Of a stretch of DNA of 36,996 nt, positions 6,943 through 14,649 are shown piece after piece; position 1 is the first letter of the stretch, and each line of letters opens with the position of its first letter. A program made the translations under genes and the position numbers. This DNA comes from Acidobacteriota bacterium (GTDB taxonomy: Bacteria > Acidobacteriota > Terriglobia > Bryobacterales > Bryobacteraceae): NCBI GenBank assembly GCA_025354885.1, contig JANXLY010000245.1, forward strand, positions 1 through 36,996. Reading direction: 5' to 3'. The notes under the pieces were generated by a model that did not search any database, had not been told where the DNA came from, and was given only the letters and a program-made list of their open reading frames with translations.

Positions 6943-7164
6943 TCAGCCGCCAAAATCGCGCTTTGCTCCGGTCCGCATGTCAGCAGGCAATTCGGTGCCA
7001 ATCGAATTCCCTTGTGCATCGATGACCCCTAGAGATTTCAAACGCTCGAAGGCAGTTCTTGCCCGTTCGTTGGCCAGTTGTTCCTGCTGGGCACGAAACT
7101 CGGCCATCTCGGCCGGATCGGTGGTGTTGACTGTTGCCCAGCTAAGTTCAGTTTTCTGGATCAT
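6943..7164 (-). CDS. small partner protein of zeta-like kinase, putative antitoxin
   Basis: This 73-aa protein starts at the ATG complementary to 7162-7164 (MIQKTELSWATVNTTDPAEM). It has a central charged helix (about residues 18-47, rich in Glu, Ala, Arg) and a polar tail ending MRTGAKRDFGG. It lies 27 bases upstream of the zeta-like kinase on the same strand. It does not look like epsilon antitoxin and has no DNA-binding motif that I can see. The antitoxin role rests only on position and size. Confidence 0.55.
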   Translation of the reverse strand: MIQKTELSWATVNTTDPAEMAEFRAQQEQLANERARTAFERLKSLGVIDAQGNSIGTELPADMRTGAKRDFGG

Positions 7165-7213
7165 CGTCCTGATTCCATAATACGGCACGGGAGGCGCGGC
7201 CAATTCTCCACCG

Positions 7214-8243
7214 TCACCGGGGTGCCTTCCTTCGAACCAGTACCTCACCAGCGAGATCACCTGGCCACCGGTACGCCTTTGTCAGCGCGTCCCATTTGAG
7301 CAGGGTTTGCGCCCCGCTCGTGTCGGCATTCCAGACAACTTCTTGAACCACCGAGCCCACCAGCGTCTGCTCGCTCGCGGGATCGAGCATGGGCATGAAC
7401 TGGCCGAGCGAATACAGCGTGACCATCGCTCGGGCGGGCTGCCCCCGCTGGCGTGGGAAAGCGATGCTGGGCTCACGGAGGACGGACCAAACCAGTTGCT
7501 CAATTTCGTGGGCGCGAACCTGCGTGCCTGTGCACGGCGCCGCCAGCAGCCTTTCGGCAGCGAAAATATACGCGAACTACCGGTCCTTCCGTGGCCGTGC
7601 GAATCCCCATCAACTGACCACAACGGGCACAGCGAACCTTCCGTTCCAGGAACGACCAACTGCGCCGTGTACGGGGTCCCTTCGCGGTGGTCCGGCGAGC
7701 GGCAATCGTCGCGGCACAACGGTTGAAGAGCTTCTCGTCGATGATCGGTTCGTGAACTCCGGTTCTCGTTCCGGTTGCCGTTCGGAAGCGCCCCAGATAA
7801 ACCGGGTTCGTTACCGTGTCGAGAATCTGGCGCGCGGTCCATGATCGACCACTCCGCGTTCGCCAATCTTTCTCATGGGCAATCAACGCAATCCCTGAAG
7901 GCAGAACGCCGTCTGCGACGAGATCAAACAAACCCCGGACAATCACTACTTCGTCGGGAACCTGGATCAACTGCTTCGTCTTCGCGTCAGCCGAGTAGCC
8001 ATAAGGAACAACACCAGCAATTCTGCGACCCTGTGCCACCAGGCCAACTCGTGTGTCGCGAATGCGGTCGGCGATCATATCCCGCTCAAATTCCGCGAAG
8101 GCAGCCAACATGTTGAGCATGAATGTGTCGTGAGCGCTCCCCGCGAGTTCCGGCATAGCGATTATGAACAGTCGTACGCCGTGCTCCTTAACCAGGCAGA
8201 ACGAACGGCGACCGCCCCAATCTGCTAGATTGAAACAAGACAT
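7214..8243 (-). pseudogene. large serine recombinase, truncated and frameshifted
   Basis: The frame from 8243 starts inside the resolvase domain (FCLVKEHGVRLFIIAMPELA, then FAEFERDMIADRIRDTRVG) and runs through the recombinase domain and a CARCGQ zinc-ribbon half. It breaks near 7535 after CRKAAGGA. Moving one base restores the expected continuation CTGTQVRAHEIEQLVWSVL and on to LLKWDALTKAYRW, stopping at 7214. Also missing is the N-terminal part with the Ser nucleophile; about 12 unrelated residues precede the homology. The gene is therefore dead twice over. In life it would have been a phage- or transposon-type site-specific recombinase, and it marks the border between the mobile zone and the copper genes. 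Confidence 0.85.
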
Positions 8244-8631
8244 GCGTTTCAGCTGGATTCGACCTGTCGCGTTGGTTGCGGTGGCTGTGCTCTTTGTGCA
8301 TGTTCAGTGCTACGCCGATTGTCTGGTTGAAGCCGACGGCTCCGCTAACACTTCGTCCCACTACCATCACCATGAGTCATCGACTGGTGACGACGCGGGT
8401 CATGACGGCGATACTGGCCATGACGATGATGAGGGTTGCCTCCAGCAGCCCTTCGTTGGGCCTCAGATCAGCATCGTAAATGTGAATCCTATTCTGGCGG
8501 ATTTCATGATGTTGCCGGCTGCAGCCCACTTCGACGCAGTTGCAATCCGCCCCGAGCTTTTGTCACGGTTTGAGACTGGTTCGCCTCCGCCAATCCTCTC
8601 ATCCGCGGCTATTACTATTCTTCGGGTCTAG
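8242..8631 (+). CDS. secreted His/Asp-rich protein, probable metal binder
   Basis: This 129-aa protein starts at the ATG at 8242 (MRFSWIRPVALVAVAVLF), giving a signal peptide that ends near QCYA. The upstream extension in the same frame is antisense recombinase sequence. Residues of about 40-70 form a cluster of His, Asp and Glu (SSHYHHHESS, GHDGDTGHDDDEGC) that could hold Cu, Zn or Ni in the periplasm. The rest has no known domain. It is first in line before the multicopper oxidase, with a 137-base gap that contains two hairpins. Its start overlaps by two bases the divergent start of the decayed recombinase. Function is inferred from composition and context. Confidence 0.65.
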   Translation: MRFSWIRPVALVAVAVLFVHVQCYADCLVEADGSANTSSHYHHHESSTGDDAGHDGDTGHDDDEGCLQQPFVGPQISIVNVNPILADFMMLPAAAHFDAVAIRPELLSRFETGSPPPILSSAAITILRV

Positions 8632-8656
8632 TCATCCCTCCCTTCAACTTGTCGGT

Positions 8657-8672
8657 TGGTCCGAGCTGTGCC
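8657..8672 (+). promoter_or_regulatory. candidate sigma-54 promoter of multicopper oxidase operon
   Basis: TGGTCCGAGCTGTGCC fits TGG-N9-TGC with GG and GC ten bases apart, as in -24/-12 promoters. The predicted start of transcription is near 8683, 86 bases before the ATG. It overlaps the first arm of a strong hairpin, so the match could also be accidental. Confidence 0.35.
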
Positions 8673-8689
8673 TTCAGGGCGCAGCTCGG
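8661..8689 (+). terminator. strong stem-loop after the His-rich gene
   Basis: The arms CCGAGCTGTGCC and GGCGCAGCTCGG form a 12-bp stem (one G-T pair) with loop TTCAG, 29 bases after the stop of the secreted protein. There is no T run behind it, so it may slow or end transcription only in part. Confidence 0.45.
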
Positions 8690-8699
8690 GTCCTACATA

Positions 8700-8720
8700 C
8701 GCCGACGTCCCGCGTCGGCG
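8700..8720 (+). promoter_or_regulatory. second hairpin in oxidase leader, with alternative fold
   Basis: CGCCGACG/CGTCGGCG pair over 8 bp with loop TCCCG. The same bases can pair instead as GTCCCGC/GCGGGAC (8707-8724) over 7 bp with loop GTCG. The two folds exclude each other. The oxidase start is 45 bases further on, behind the purine-rich ribosome binding site AAGGAAGAAG. Confidence 0.35.
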
Positions 8721-8768
8721 GGACATTGCTCGCCAACTTATTGACATGCAGCTTAAGGAAGAAGAAAC

Positions 8769-10208
8769 ATGAATCCCCGAAGAGGATTTTTCAGAAATGT
8801 TCTCGGCTTGGGCACTGGTATTGCGGCCTCCCAATTGGCGACAGCCCAGCAAGCCGCACCACGGTCCGGCTCGGGGGTATCCCCCGCTGTGACCACCCTC
8901 GATGTTGCCGATCTGCCGTTCACAATAGACAACGGCGTGAAGGTCTTCAATCTGGTTGCCGAGCCGGTAAAGCAGACGATCATTCCCGGCCCGATGGGCA
9001 GAACCTTTGATCTTTGGGGTTTCAACGGCAGCGCGCCGGGTCCGACGATACAGGCCAATGAAGGGGACCGGGTGCGAATAGTATTCGACAACCACCTTCC
9101 GGAACCGACCGGAATCCATTGGCACGGCCTCGAACTCCCCATCGAAATGGACGGCGTTCCTGGCATCGGGCAGAAGCCAATCATGCCTGGAGAGCGCTTC
9201 ATTTACGAGTTCGCGCTCCACCAAAACGGCACGTTCTTCTACCACCCGCACATGGCGATGCAGGAAATGGTCGGTCTGTTGGGCGGTTTTATCATCCACC
9301 CCAAAACAGCCTATGCACCTCACGTTGATAAAGATTACCTGATCGCGCTGCAGGAATACGCGGTGCTCCCCAACAGCTCGATACCGAACAGCATGAGCAT
9401 GGAATTCAACTGGCTCACGTTCAATGGCAAGGCGGGACCGGCATCCACACCGATGGTGATTCGCGAGGGCGAGCGGGTGCGAATCCGGTTCATCAACATG
9501 GGCATGGATCATCACCCGATCCATCTGCATGGATTCACATTCTGGGAGACCGGCCGCGAAGGCGCGCGGCAGCAGGAATCGGCGTGGACGCGGGGTAACA
9601 CGACGCTTGTGGGAGTGGCACAGGCACGCGATATCGAATTTGTGGCGGACCGTGTTGGCGACTGGATGCTTCACTGCCATCTGCCCCACCACATGATGAA
9701 CCAGATGGCATCGAACGTCGGACCGATGACTCGGGTGGGCAGGGGCATGCAGGCCGGAGCGGGAATGCCAGAGGGTATGGGAATGCTGCGAGACGGCAAC
9801 GCGACTTCTGAGAACCGGGGACCTAGTCTCGGTCGCGGTTTGGGTGTGGGTTCTTCCGCCGATATGCCTATGTCGAATGGCCCTTTATCGCAGGCTGAGG
9901 CCAACAAGGCAATGGCAAACATGCCGGGTATGGATCACGCCAATATGCCGGGGATGAGCGGGATGACAATGCCGAAGCTGCCGGAAAACGCGGAGAAGGT
10001 CCCGCTCTTTCCTCAGGATGCCTTCATGGAAGGCGAAATGATGGCGATGGACAAAGACGTAAATAAGCCGGAAACAACTGGCCTGCCGCCTGGCTGGAGT
10101 GGTTTCGTCGGTGGCATGATGACGCTCGTCCGAGTGATGCAGGCGGAGCAGTACGACAAGATCATGAATTTGAAAGCGCAGCAGACGAAGGGGAGCGGCC
10201 CTCAATGA
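8769..10208 (+). CDS. two-domain multicopper oxidase with Met-rich tail
   Basis: This 479-aa protein has a twin-arginine signal (NPRRGFFRNVLGLGTG, cut near ATAQQA), so it would be exported folded. Copper ligands are HWHG (117-120), HPH (159-161), HPIHLHG (249-255) and HCHLPHHMMNQM (302-313), with Cys303 and axial Met313 for the type 1 copper. Only about 90 residues separate the first and last ligand sets, too few for a middle cupredoxin domain, so this is a two-domain enzyme. Residues of about 320-430 are rich in Met and Gly (NMPGMDHANMPGMSGMTMP), followed by a conserved-looking end, LPPGWSGFVGGMM. The likely role is oxidation of Cu(I) in the periplasm. The start has AAGGAAGAAG as ribosome binding site. 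The stop overlaps the next gene (ATGA). Confidence 0.92.
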   Translation: MNPRRGFFRNVLGLGTGIAASQLATAQQAAPRSGSGVSPAVTTLDVADLPFTIDNGVKVFNLVAEPVKQTIIPGPMGRTFDLWGFNGSAPGPTIQANEGDRVRIVFDNHLPEPTGIHWHGLELPIEMDGVPGIGQKPIMPGERFIYEFALHQNGTFFYHPHMAMQEMVGLLGGFIIHPKTAYAPHVDKDYLIALQEYAVLPNSSIPNSMSMEFNWLTFNGKAGPASTPMVIREGERVRIRFINMGMDHHPIHLHGFTFWETGREGARQQESAWTRGNTTLVGVAQARDIEFVADRVGDWMLHCHLPHHMMNQMASNVGPMTRVGRGMQAGAGMPEGMGMLRDGNATSENRGPSLGRGLGVGSSADMPMSNGPLSQAEANKAMANMPGMDHANMPGMSGMTMPKLPENAEKVPLFPQDAFMEGEMMAMDKDVNKPETTGLPPGWSGFVGGMMTLVRVMQAEQYDKIMNLKAQQTKGSGPQ

Positions 10209-11791
10209 CATCCGGAATCGGAGTGGCCCTACTGAGCATTTTCGCCCTCCTCTGCCCGGTGGCCGAGGCTCAACAGAATGATCGGAAGTCGTCCACCATG
10301 CGAGGCACCGTTGAGCAGGTCAACACTGCGACAAAACGCTTAAGCGTCGCCAACGAGCCGATTCCGGGGGGAATGGGCGCTATGACCATGAACTATTCGG
10401 TGGACAAAGAAGATGTGTTGGGGCGAGTGAAGCCTGGCGATCACATCACGGCAAAGATGTACGACGGCGAAATGACCCTTTATGACGTCCAGGTGGTATC
10501 AGAAGCAGCCGCGCCTCAGTTGGTCGTTCCGGCGGGAATGGGTCTGGAAGATTTTGAGCGGATGGCCTTGATCAGTAATCCCACGCTTGCGCAGGCTCAG
10601 GCGAATGTCCGGGTCGCCGCCGGGCAGGCGCGACAGGCAGGGCTATATCCCAATCCGACGGTCGGCTACTACGGAGACGAGATCCGCGGAGGCTACTCGG
10701 GTGGGGGCAAGCAGGGCGGCTATATCAGCCAGACGATAGTCACAGGAGGTAAACTGCGTGCGGCGCGGCGGGTCGCCGAACTGACGACACGCGAGGCGGA
10801 GACGAGCGGAGAAATGCAGCGTCTGCGCATTCTGAACAACGTCCGCATGTTGTTCTATCAGGTGCTTGCCGGTCAGCGACTGGTGGAAGTGAGGCAAAAG
10901 CTGGCGAAGTTGTCCGCCGATGCCACGCAAACTTCCCACCAGCTTGCCAATGTTGGGCAGGCCGACCGCCCTGATGTGCTTCAGGCTGAAGTCGAGCAAC
11001 AGCAGGTGAATGTCAGCGTCCGTGTCGCGCAGAAGAATTTACAGTCGTCCTGGAGAACGCTGGCCGCTGTGGTCGGCAAACCCGAACTTCCCCAGGCTCG
11101 GCTGGAGGGGGACCTCGAAGCCATTCCCGATCTGAATTACGAGGAGTGGCTAGACACAACATTGCGTGACAGCCCGGAAGTAAAACTCGTTGCGCAAACT
11201 GTCGAACGGGCCGAGGCAACATTGACTCAGGCGAAGAAAGTCGCGATTCCGGACCTGCAACTCTACGGAAACCTTTCACAGAATAACCAACCGCTCATGG
11301 AGAACTCGCCCCGAATCACCGGCGTGAACGGTGGTGTGCAGATCGGAGTGCAGTTGCCGATTTTCAACCGCAACCAGGGCAATGTTGCCGCTGCAAAAGC
11401 GGAGATAGAAGGCTCCACGCAGGAGCTTGCTCGCCTTAAGCTTCAGATCGCACGGGATGTCGCAAGCCTGTTCCGGGACTACGAAGCCGCGCGGGATACC
11501 GCCCGCCAGTACAAGACAGAAATGCTGCCACGAGCCGAGCAGGCGTACCGGTTATATCAGACGAACTACCAGAACATGGCCGCCGCATATCCGCAGGCGC
11601 TCATCTCGCAGCGCACACTCTTCCAGCTTGAAGTGGATTATGTTCAGGCTCTGGAGACCGTCTGGCAAAGCTCGCTCAGCATCCGCGGGTTCGGGCTGAT
11701 GGACGGACTCTCAATGCCGGTCAATCCCTCAGGCGGCGGTTCACAGCCCAAAGCTGGCGCGTCCGCCGGGAGCCAAGGTTCGAGTCAATAG
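10205..11791 (+). CDS. CusF-like domain fused to TolC-type outer membrane efflux protein
   Basis: This 528-aa protein has a signal peptide (1-22, ends AEA). Residues of about 31-98 form a CusF-type OB domain: RGTVEQVNTATKRLSV, then GAMTMNYSV and VKPGDHITAKMYDGEM. Of the E. coli CusF ligands, the Met pair is kept (Met60 and Met62), while the His and Trp positions are replaced. From about 113 to 500 it is an outer membrane efflux protein (LEDFERMALISNPTLAQAQANV, then PDLQLYGNLS and a coiled-coil repeat). The fusion would tie a copper-binding module to the outer membrane channel. It overlaps the oxidase by four bases, so the two are coupled. A second, ordinary TolC-like protein is cusC at 20567. 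The C-terminus is Ser/Gly-rich and probably disordered. Confidence 0.88.
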   Translation: MTSGIGVALLSIFALLCPVAEAQQNDRKSSTMRGTVEQVNTATKRLSVANEPIPGGMGAMTMNYSVDKEDVLGRVKPGDHITAKMYDGEMTLYDVQVVSEAAAPQLVVPAGMGLEDFERMALISNPTLAQAQANVRVAAGQARQAGLYPNPTVGYYGDEIRGGYSGGGKQGGYISQTIVTGGKLRAARRVAELTTREAETSGEMQRLRILNNVRMLFYQVLAGQRLVEVRQKLAKLSADATQTSHQLANVGQADRPDVLQAEVEQQQVNVSVRVAQKNLQSSWRTLAAVVGKPELPQARLEGDLEAIPDLNYEEWLDTTLRDSPEVKLVAQTVERAEATLTQAKKVAIPDLQLYGNLSQNNQPLMENSPRITGVNGGVQIGVQLPIFNRNQGNVAAAKAEIEGSTQELARLKLQIARDVASLFRDYEAARDTARQYKTEMLPRAEQAYRLYQTNYQNMAAAYPQALISQRTLFQLEVDYVQALETVWQSSLSIRGFGLMDGLSMPVNPSGGGSQPKAGASAGSQGSSQ

Positions 11792-11806
11792 GAAAGTGAG
11801 AACCAA

Positions 11807-12409
11807 ATGCGCAAAATCATTCTGCTGACGTTCGGATTTTTACTCCTGATTGTAGTCGGCGGATTGGTGTTCCTGAAAACATCAGCCGGAGGCTTCAGTG
11901 CCCGCGCTGACCCCACTTTCCCTGAAATATTCGCCGCCCGAACGGCGCGCAGCCTTGCGATGCCCTCGAATGCGCGTGAACGGATCAACCCGGTAAACAA
12001 AACGACCGTGCTCGACGAAGCCATGGAACATTGGGCTGATCATTGCGCCGTTTGCCATGGGAACGACGGTGCCGGACAGGTGCAAATGGGGAGACAAATG
12101 TACCCTCATGCTCCCGACATGCGAAAGGAGCCGACTCAAACACTAACTGATGGCGAACTTTTCTACATCATTGAGAACGGAATCCGTCTGAGTGGGATGC
12201 CTGCGTGGGGCGGCTCGAAAGTCGGCGAACAGGCCTCATGGAAACTTGTTCACTTCATCCGACACTTGCCTGATTTGTCGGCTGATGAAATCGCGCAGAT
12301 GGAGAAGCTGAATCCGAAGAGTCCGGATGAAATAGAGCAGGAGAAGGAAGAAGAGCAGTTTTTGAATGGCGATGCACCACCAGAAGCACACACGCAACAC
12401 AAACATTAA
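11807..12409 (+). CDS. membrane-anchored cytochrome c, class I
   Basis: This 200-aa protein has an N-terminal hydrophobic segment (IILLTFGFLLLIVVGGLVFL) that may stay as anchor. One haem site, CAVCH, spans residues 80-84, with GNDGAG behind it and GMPAWGG around Met131 as the sixth ligand. The end is charged (EQEKEEEQFL) and closes with HTQHKH, a possible metal-binding tail. Similar single-haem cytochromes stand beside multicopper oxidases in metal islands. It could pass electrons from Cu(I) or a quinol to a terminal oxidase, or deliver electrons to the oxidase. It lies 15 bases behind the CusF-TolC gene and is probably in the same operon. Confidence 0.85.
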   Translation: MRKIILLTFGFLLLIVVGGLVFLKTSAGGFSARADPTFPEIFAARTARSLAMPSNARERINPVNKTTVLDEAMEHWADHCAVCHGNDGAGQVQMGRQMYPHAPDMRKEPTQTLTDGELFYIIENGIRLSGMPAWGGSKVGEQASWKLVHFIRHLPDLSADEIAQMEKLNPKSPDEIEQEKEEEQFLNGDAPPEAHTQHKH

Positions 12410-12421
12410 GGAGAGACAACA

Positions 12422-12799
12422 ATGAAGCACACCAAAGGCATCTACACACTTTTCGCGATGGCCACTCTGATCCTCGGGGCCGCGACCGCATTCGCTCACA
12501 ACGGAATTGAGCACGTCCTGGGAACCGTCAAAGCGCTGAGCGCCACCTCTATCACCGTGGAGACGGCCAAGCACGAAACGGCCGTTATCGCACTGGACCC
12601 CACGACAACATTCACCAACAAAGGCGCGAAGGCAACGCTGAGCGATCTTAAGGCGGGTGCCCGTGTAGCCGTCGACACGAAAGACGATGCCAACGACAAG
12701 CCTCACGCAGTTTCGGTCAAATGGGGAGCAACATCGGCGGCAGCAAAGGACGCAAGCGGCAAAGCGGCTCCCAAAATGGACCCGAAAATGAAGATGTAG
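12422..12799 (+). CDS. small periplasmic OB-like protein
   Basis: This 125-aa protein has a clear signal peptide (ends AFA) and then HNGIEHVLGTVKAL. The body reads like a small beta-barrel (GTVKALSATSITVETAK, then DLKAGARVAVDTKD), similar to DUF5666- and CusF-like folds, but without the CusF Met pair. The end is Lys/Met-rich (APKMDPKMKM), which could bind Cu(I). Ribosome binding site GGAG lies at 12409-12412. It sits inside the copper operon, 12 bases behind the cytochrome c gene. A copper carrier or chaperone is a fair guess but not proven. Confidence 0.7.
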   Translation: MKHTKGIYTLFAMATLILGAATAFAHNGIEHVLGTVKALSATSITVETAKHETAVIALDPTTTFTNKGAKATLSDLKAGARVAVDTKDDANDKPHAVSVKWGATSAAAKDASGKAAPKMDPKMKM

Positions 12800-12811
12800 A
12801 AAGGACCCACG

Positions 12812-13144
12812 ATGAAAATCATACTGGCACTCTCCGTATTTGCTTTACAAAGCTTCGCGGCTGAACAGACTTGGACCGGACAGATCACCGACAGCATGTG
12901 CAAAGCCGACCACGGCGTCATGGCTTCGGGCGGCAAACCCGTGAATGCCCACGACTGTACGCTGATGTGCATAAAGGCCGGAGCAAGATTTTCGTTTGTA
13001 AGCGACGGCAAGGTGTTCGAGTTAGCGAATCAGACGTTTGCCGATCTTAATCAATACGCCGGCGCAGCTGTGAGTCTGACGGGTGATCTTGGTGAGGACG
13101 GCAAGACGATTACTGTGTCGAAGTTGACACCGAAGAAGAAGTAG
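12812..13144 (+). CDS. small secreted Cys-containing protein
   Basis: This 110-aa protein has a short signal peptide (ends SFAAE). The mature part starts TWTGQITDSMCKADHGVM and has HDCTLMCIKAGARFSFV, with three Cys and two His in its first half, then a beta-rich part (VSLTGDLGEDGKTITVSKL). I have the impression that this kind of protein is common in Acidobacteriota genomes (DUF5818-like), but I cannot verify the family. The Cys and His residues may bind metal or form a disulphide. It is the last structural gene before the regulator. Confidence 0.65.
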   Translation: MKIILALSVFALQSFAAEQTWTGQITDSMCKADHGVMASGGKPVNAHDCTLMCIKAGARFSFVSDGKVFELANQTFADLNQYAGAAVSLTGDLGEDGKTITVSKLTPKKK

Positions 13145-13229
13145 TGGCTGCGTACTCCAAATGGCTCGGGTTTTCCGACCTGAAAGAACAAGTCAATCGG
13201 CTTCTTTGCCGGCGAGGGTAGGGACAACC

Positions 13230-14630
13230 GTGCATAAACTGAAGATCCTTGCGATCGACGACGACTTGAGAAGTCTGGAACTTGTTCTGTCCGCGCTGCA
13301 ACAGGATGGCGTCGAGATCACGGGAGCTTCAGGCCCGGAGGAGGGCCTGAAGCTTTTTCGGCACGACCGGCATGATCTTGTGCTTCTCGATATGATGATG
13401 CCGAAGAAGAGCGGGATCGAGGTACTCAAAGAAATTGTGCAGCCTGAGGCTGGCAGCCATCGCGGTGAACTTCCAACTCTTGTCATCATGCTGACTGCCT
13501 TCGGCACGGTGGAAACTGCCGTGGAGGCGATGAGGGCCGGGGCATACGATTATCTGACGAAACCCGTACACATAGCGGAATTGCGAATAGCTGTAGGGCG
13601 CGCGCTGGAAAACCTGCGCCTGCGGGCGGAAATCTGGCGTCTTCGGCGCACGCTCGACGCGAGATATGGATTTGAGTCCATTCTTGGCCGCTCGAAACGG
13701 CTTCTTTCGGTATTGGATATGGCTGGCCGAGCGGCCCAAACGAGTTCAACTGTCCTTGTTACAGGAGAAACCGGAACCGGAAAGGAACTCGTCGCGCGCG
13801 CGATCCATTTCAATAGCCCGCGAAAGACCCGCCCGTTTCTTACGATCAATTGCGGCGCCATCCCTAAGGACCTGCTCGAATCCGAGTTGTTTGGCCATGT
13901 GAAAGGATCCTTTACCGGAGCGATCATGCACAAGACCGGCAAGATCGAGGCGGCCGATGGCGGAACGTTGTTTCTGGACGAGATCGGAGACATGCCCCTC
14001 GAGCTTCAAGTGAAAGTGCTTCGGCTCGTTCAGCAAGGTGAGATTGAAAAGGTTGGAGCCACCAGTCCGCTCAAGGTCGATGTCAGGATTGTCGCCGCTA
14101 CCCATCGGAACCTGCAGGCGATGATTGAGGACGAAACGTTCAGGGAGGACCTGTACTACCGGCTGGCGGTGATTCCTCTGGAAATACCGCCGCTCCGTGA
14201 GAGAAGGGAAGACATTCCGGAGTTGGTCCGGTTCTTCTTCGAGCGCGCTTGCGAGAAGCACCACAAAACGGGCTTTCGACTGCCCGAGGAGTTGATGTCA
14301 CACTTCGCGGAATACCGCTGGCCAGGCAATGTCCGTGAGTTGGAGAATGTGGTCGAGCGCCTGGTGGTGCTTGCGGACGGAGAGTTGGTTCGATTCTCGG
14401 ATCTCCCCGATAGCCTGCGGGGTGACCCGGGCCGGAAGAACAGACTGAACCTGAACTTGCCGCCGGAGGGCATCAGTCTTGAGGGTATCGAGAAGGAACT
14501 GATCCTGACAGCACTGCGCAAATGTGACTGGAACCAGTCACGGGCTGCCCAATACCTCGATCTCAGCAGAAAAACATTGATCTACCGAATGGAGAAATTC
14601 GGTCTTCGGCGAGAGGACAGCGAACAGTAA
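13230..14630 (+). CDS. NtrC-type sigma-54 response regulator (first copy)
   Basis: Receiver domain (1-125) has DDD at 10-12 and phosphoacceptor Asp54 in LVLLDMMMP. The AAA+ domain has Walker A GETGTGKE and GSFTGA, the loop that contacts sigma-54 (usually GAFTGA). The C-terminal Fis-type HTH is NWNQ-like with [18 protein letters not shown] choose the GTG at 13230, behind GAGGGTAGGG, because it gives 466 aa and puts the phosphoacceptor at 54, just as in the second regulator (467 aa). An ATG at 13161 would add 23 unlikely residues. It is the last gene of the plus-strand copper operon and has no kinase next to it. It probably shares the kinase at 26845. Confidence 0.9.
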   Translation: MHKLKILAIDDDLRSLELVLSALQQDGVEITGASGPEEGLKLFRHDRHDLVLLDMMMPKKSGIEVLKEIVQPEAGSHRGELPTLVIMLTAFGTVETAVEAMRAGAYDYLTKPVHIAELRIAVGRALENLRLRAEIWRLRRTLDARYGFESILGRSKRLLSVLDMAGRAAQTSSTVLVTGETGTGKELVARAIHFNSPRKTRPFLTINCGAIPKDLLESELFGHVKGSFTGAIMHKTGKIEAADGGTLFLDEIGDMPLELQVKVLRLVQQGEIEKVGATSPLKVDVRIVAATHRNLQAMIEDETFREDLYYRLAVIPLEIPPLRERREDIPELVRFFFERACEKHHKTGFRLPEELMSHFAEYRWPGNVRELENVVERLVVLADGELVRFSDLPDSLRGDPGRKNRLNLNLPPEGISLEGIEKELILTALRKCDWNQSRAAQYLDLSRKTLIYRMEKFGLRREDSEQ

Positions 14631-14649
14631 CCGGAGCGACTATTCGCAC

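Noticed and set aside
8628..9692. A 354-codon minus-strand frame opposite the first oxidase
   Set aside because: It is the reverse frame of a clear multicopper oxidase with all ligands; composition is His/Arg-rich as expected for a shadow.
13161..13229. Upstream ATG for the first regulator
   Set aside because: The GTG at 13230 has a better ribosome binding site and puts the phosphoacceptor at residue 54, as in the second regulator.
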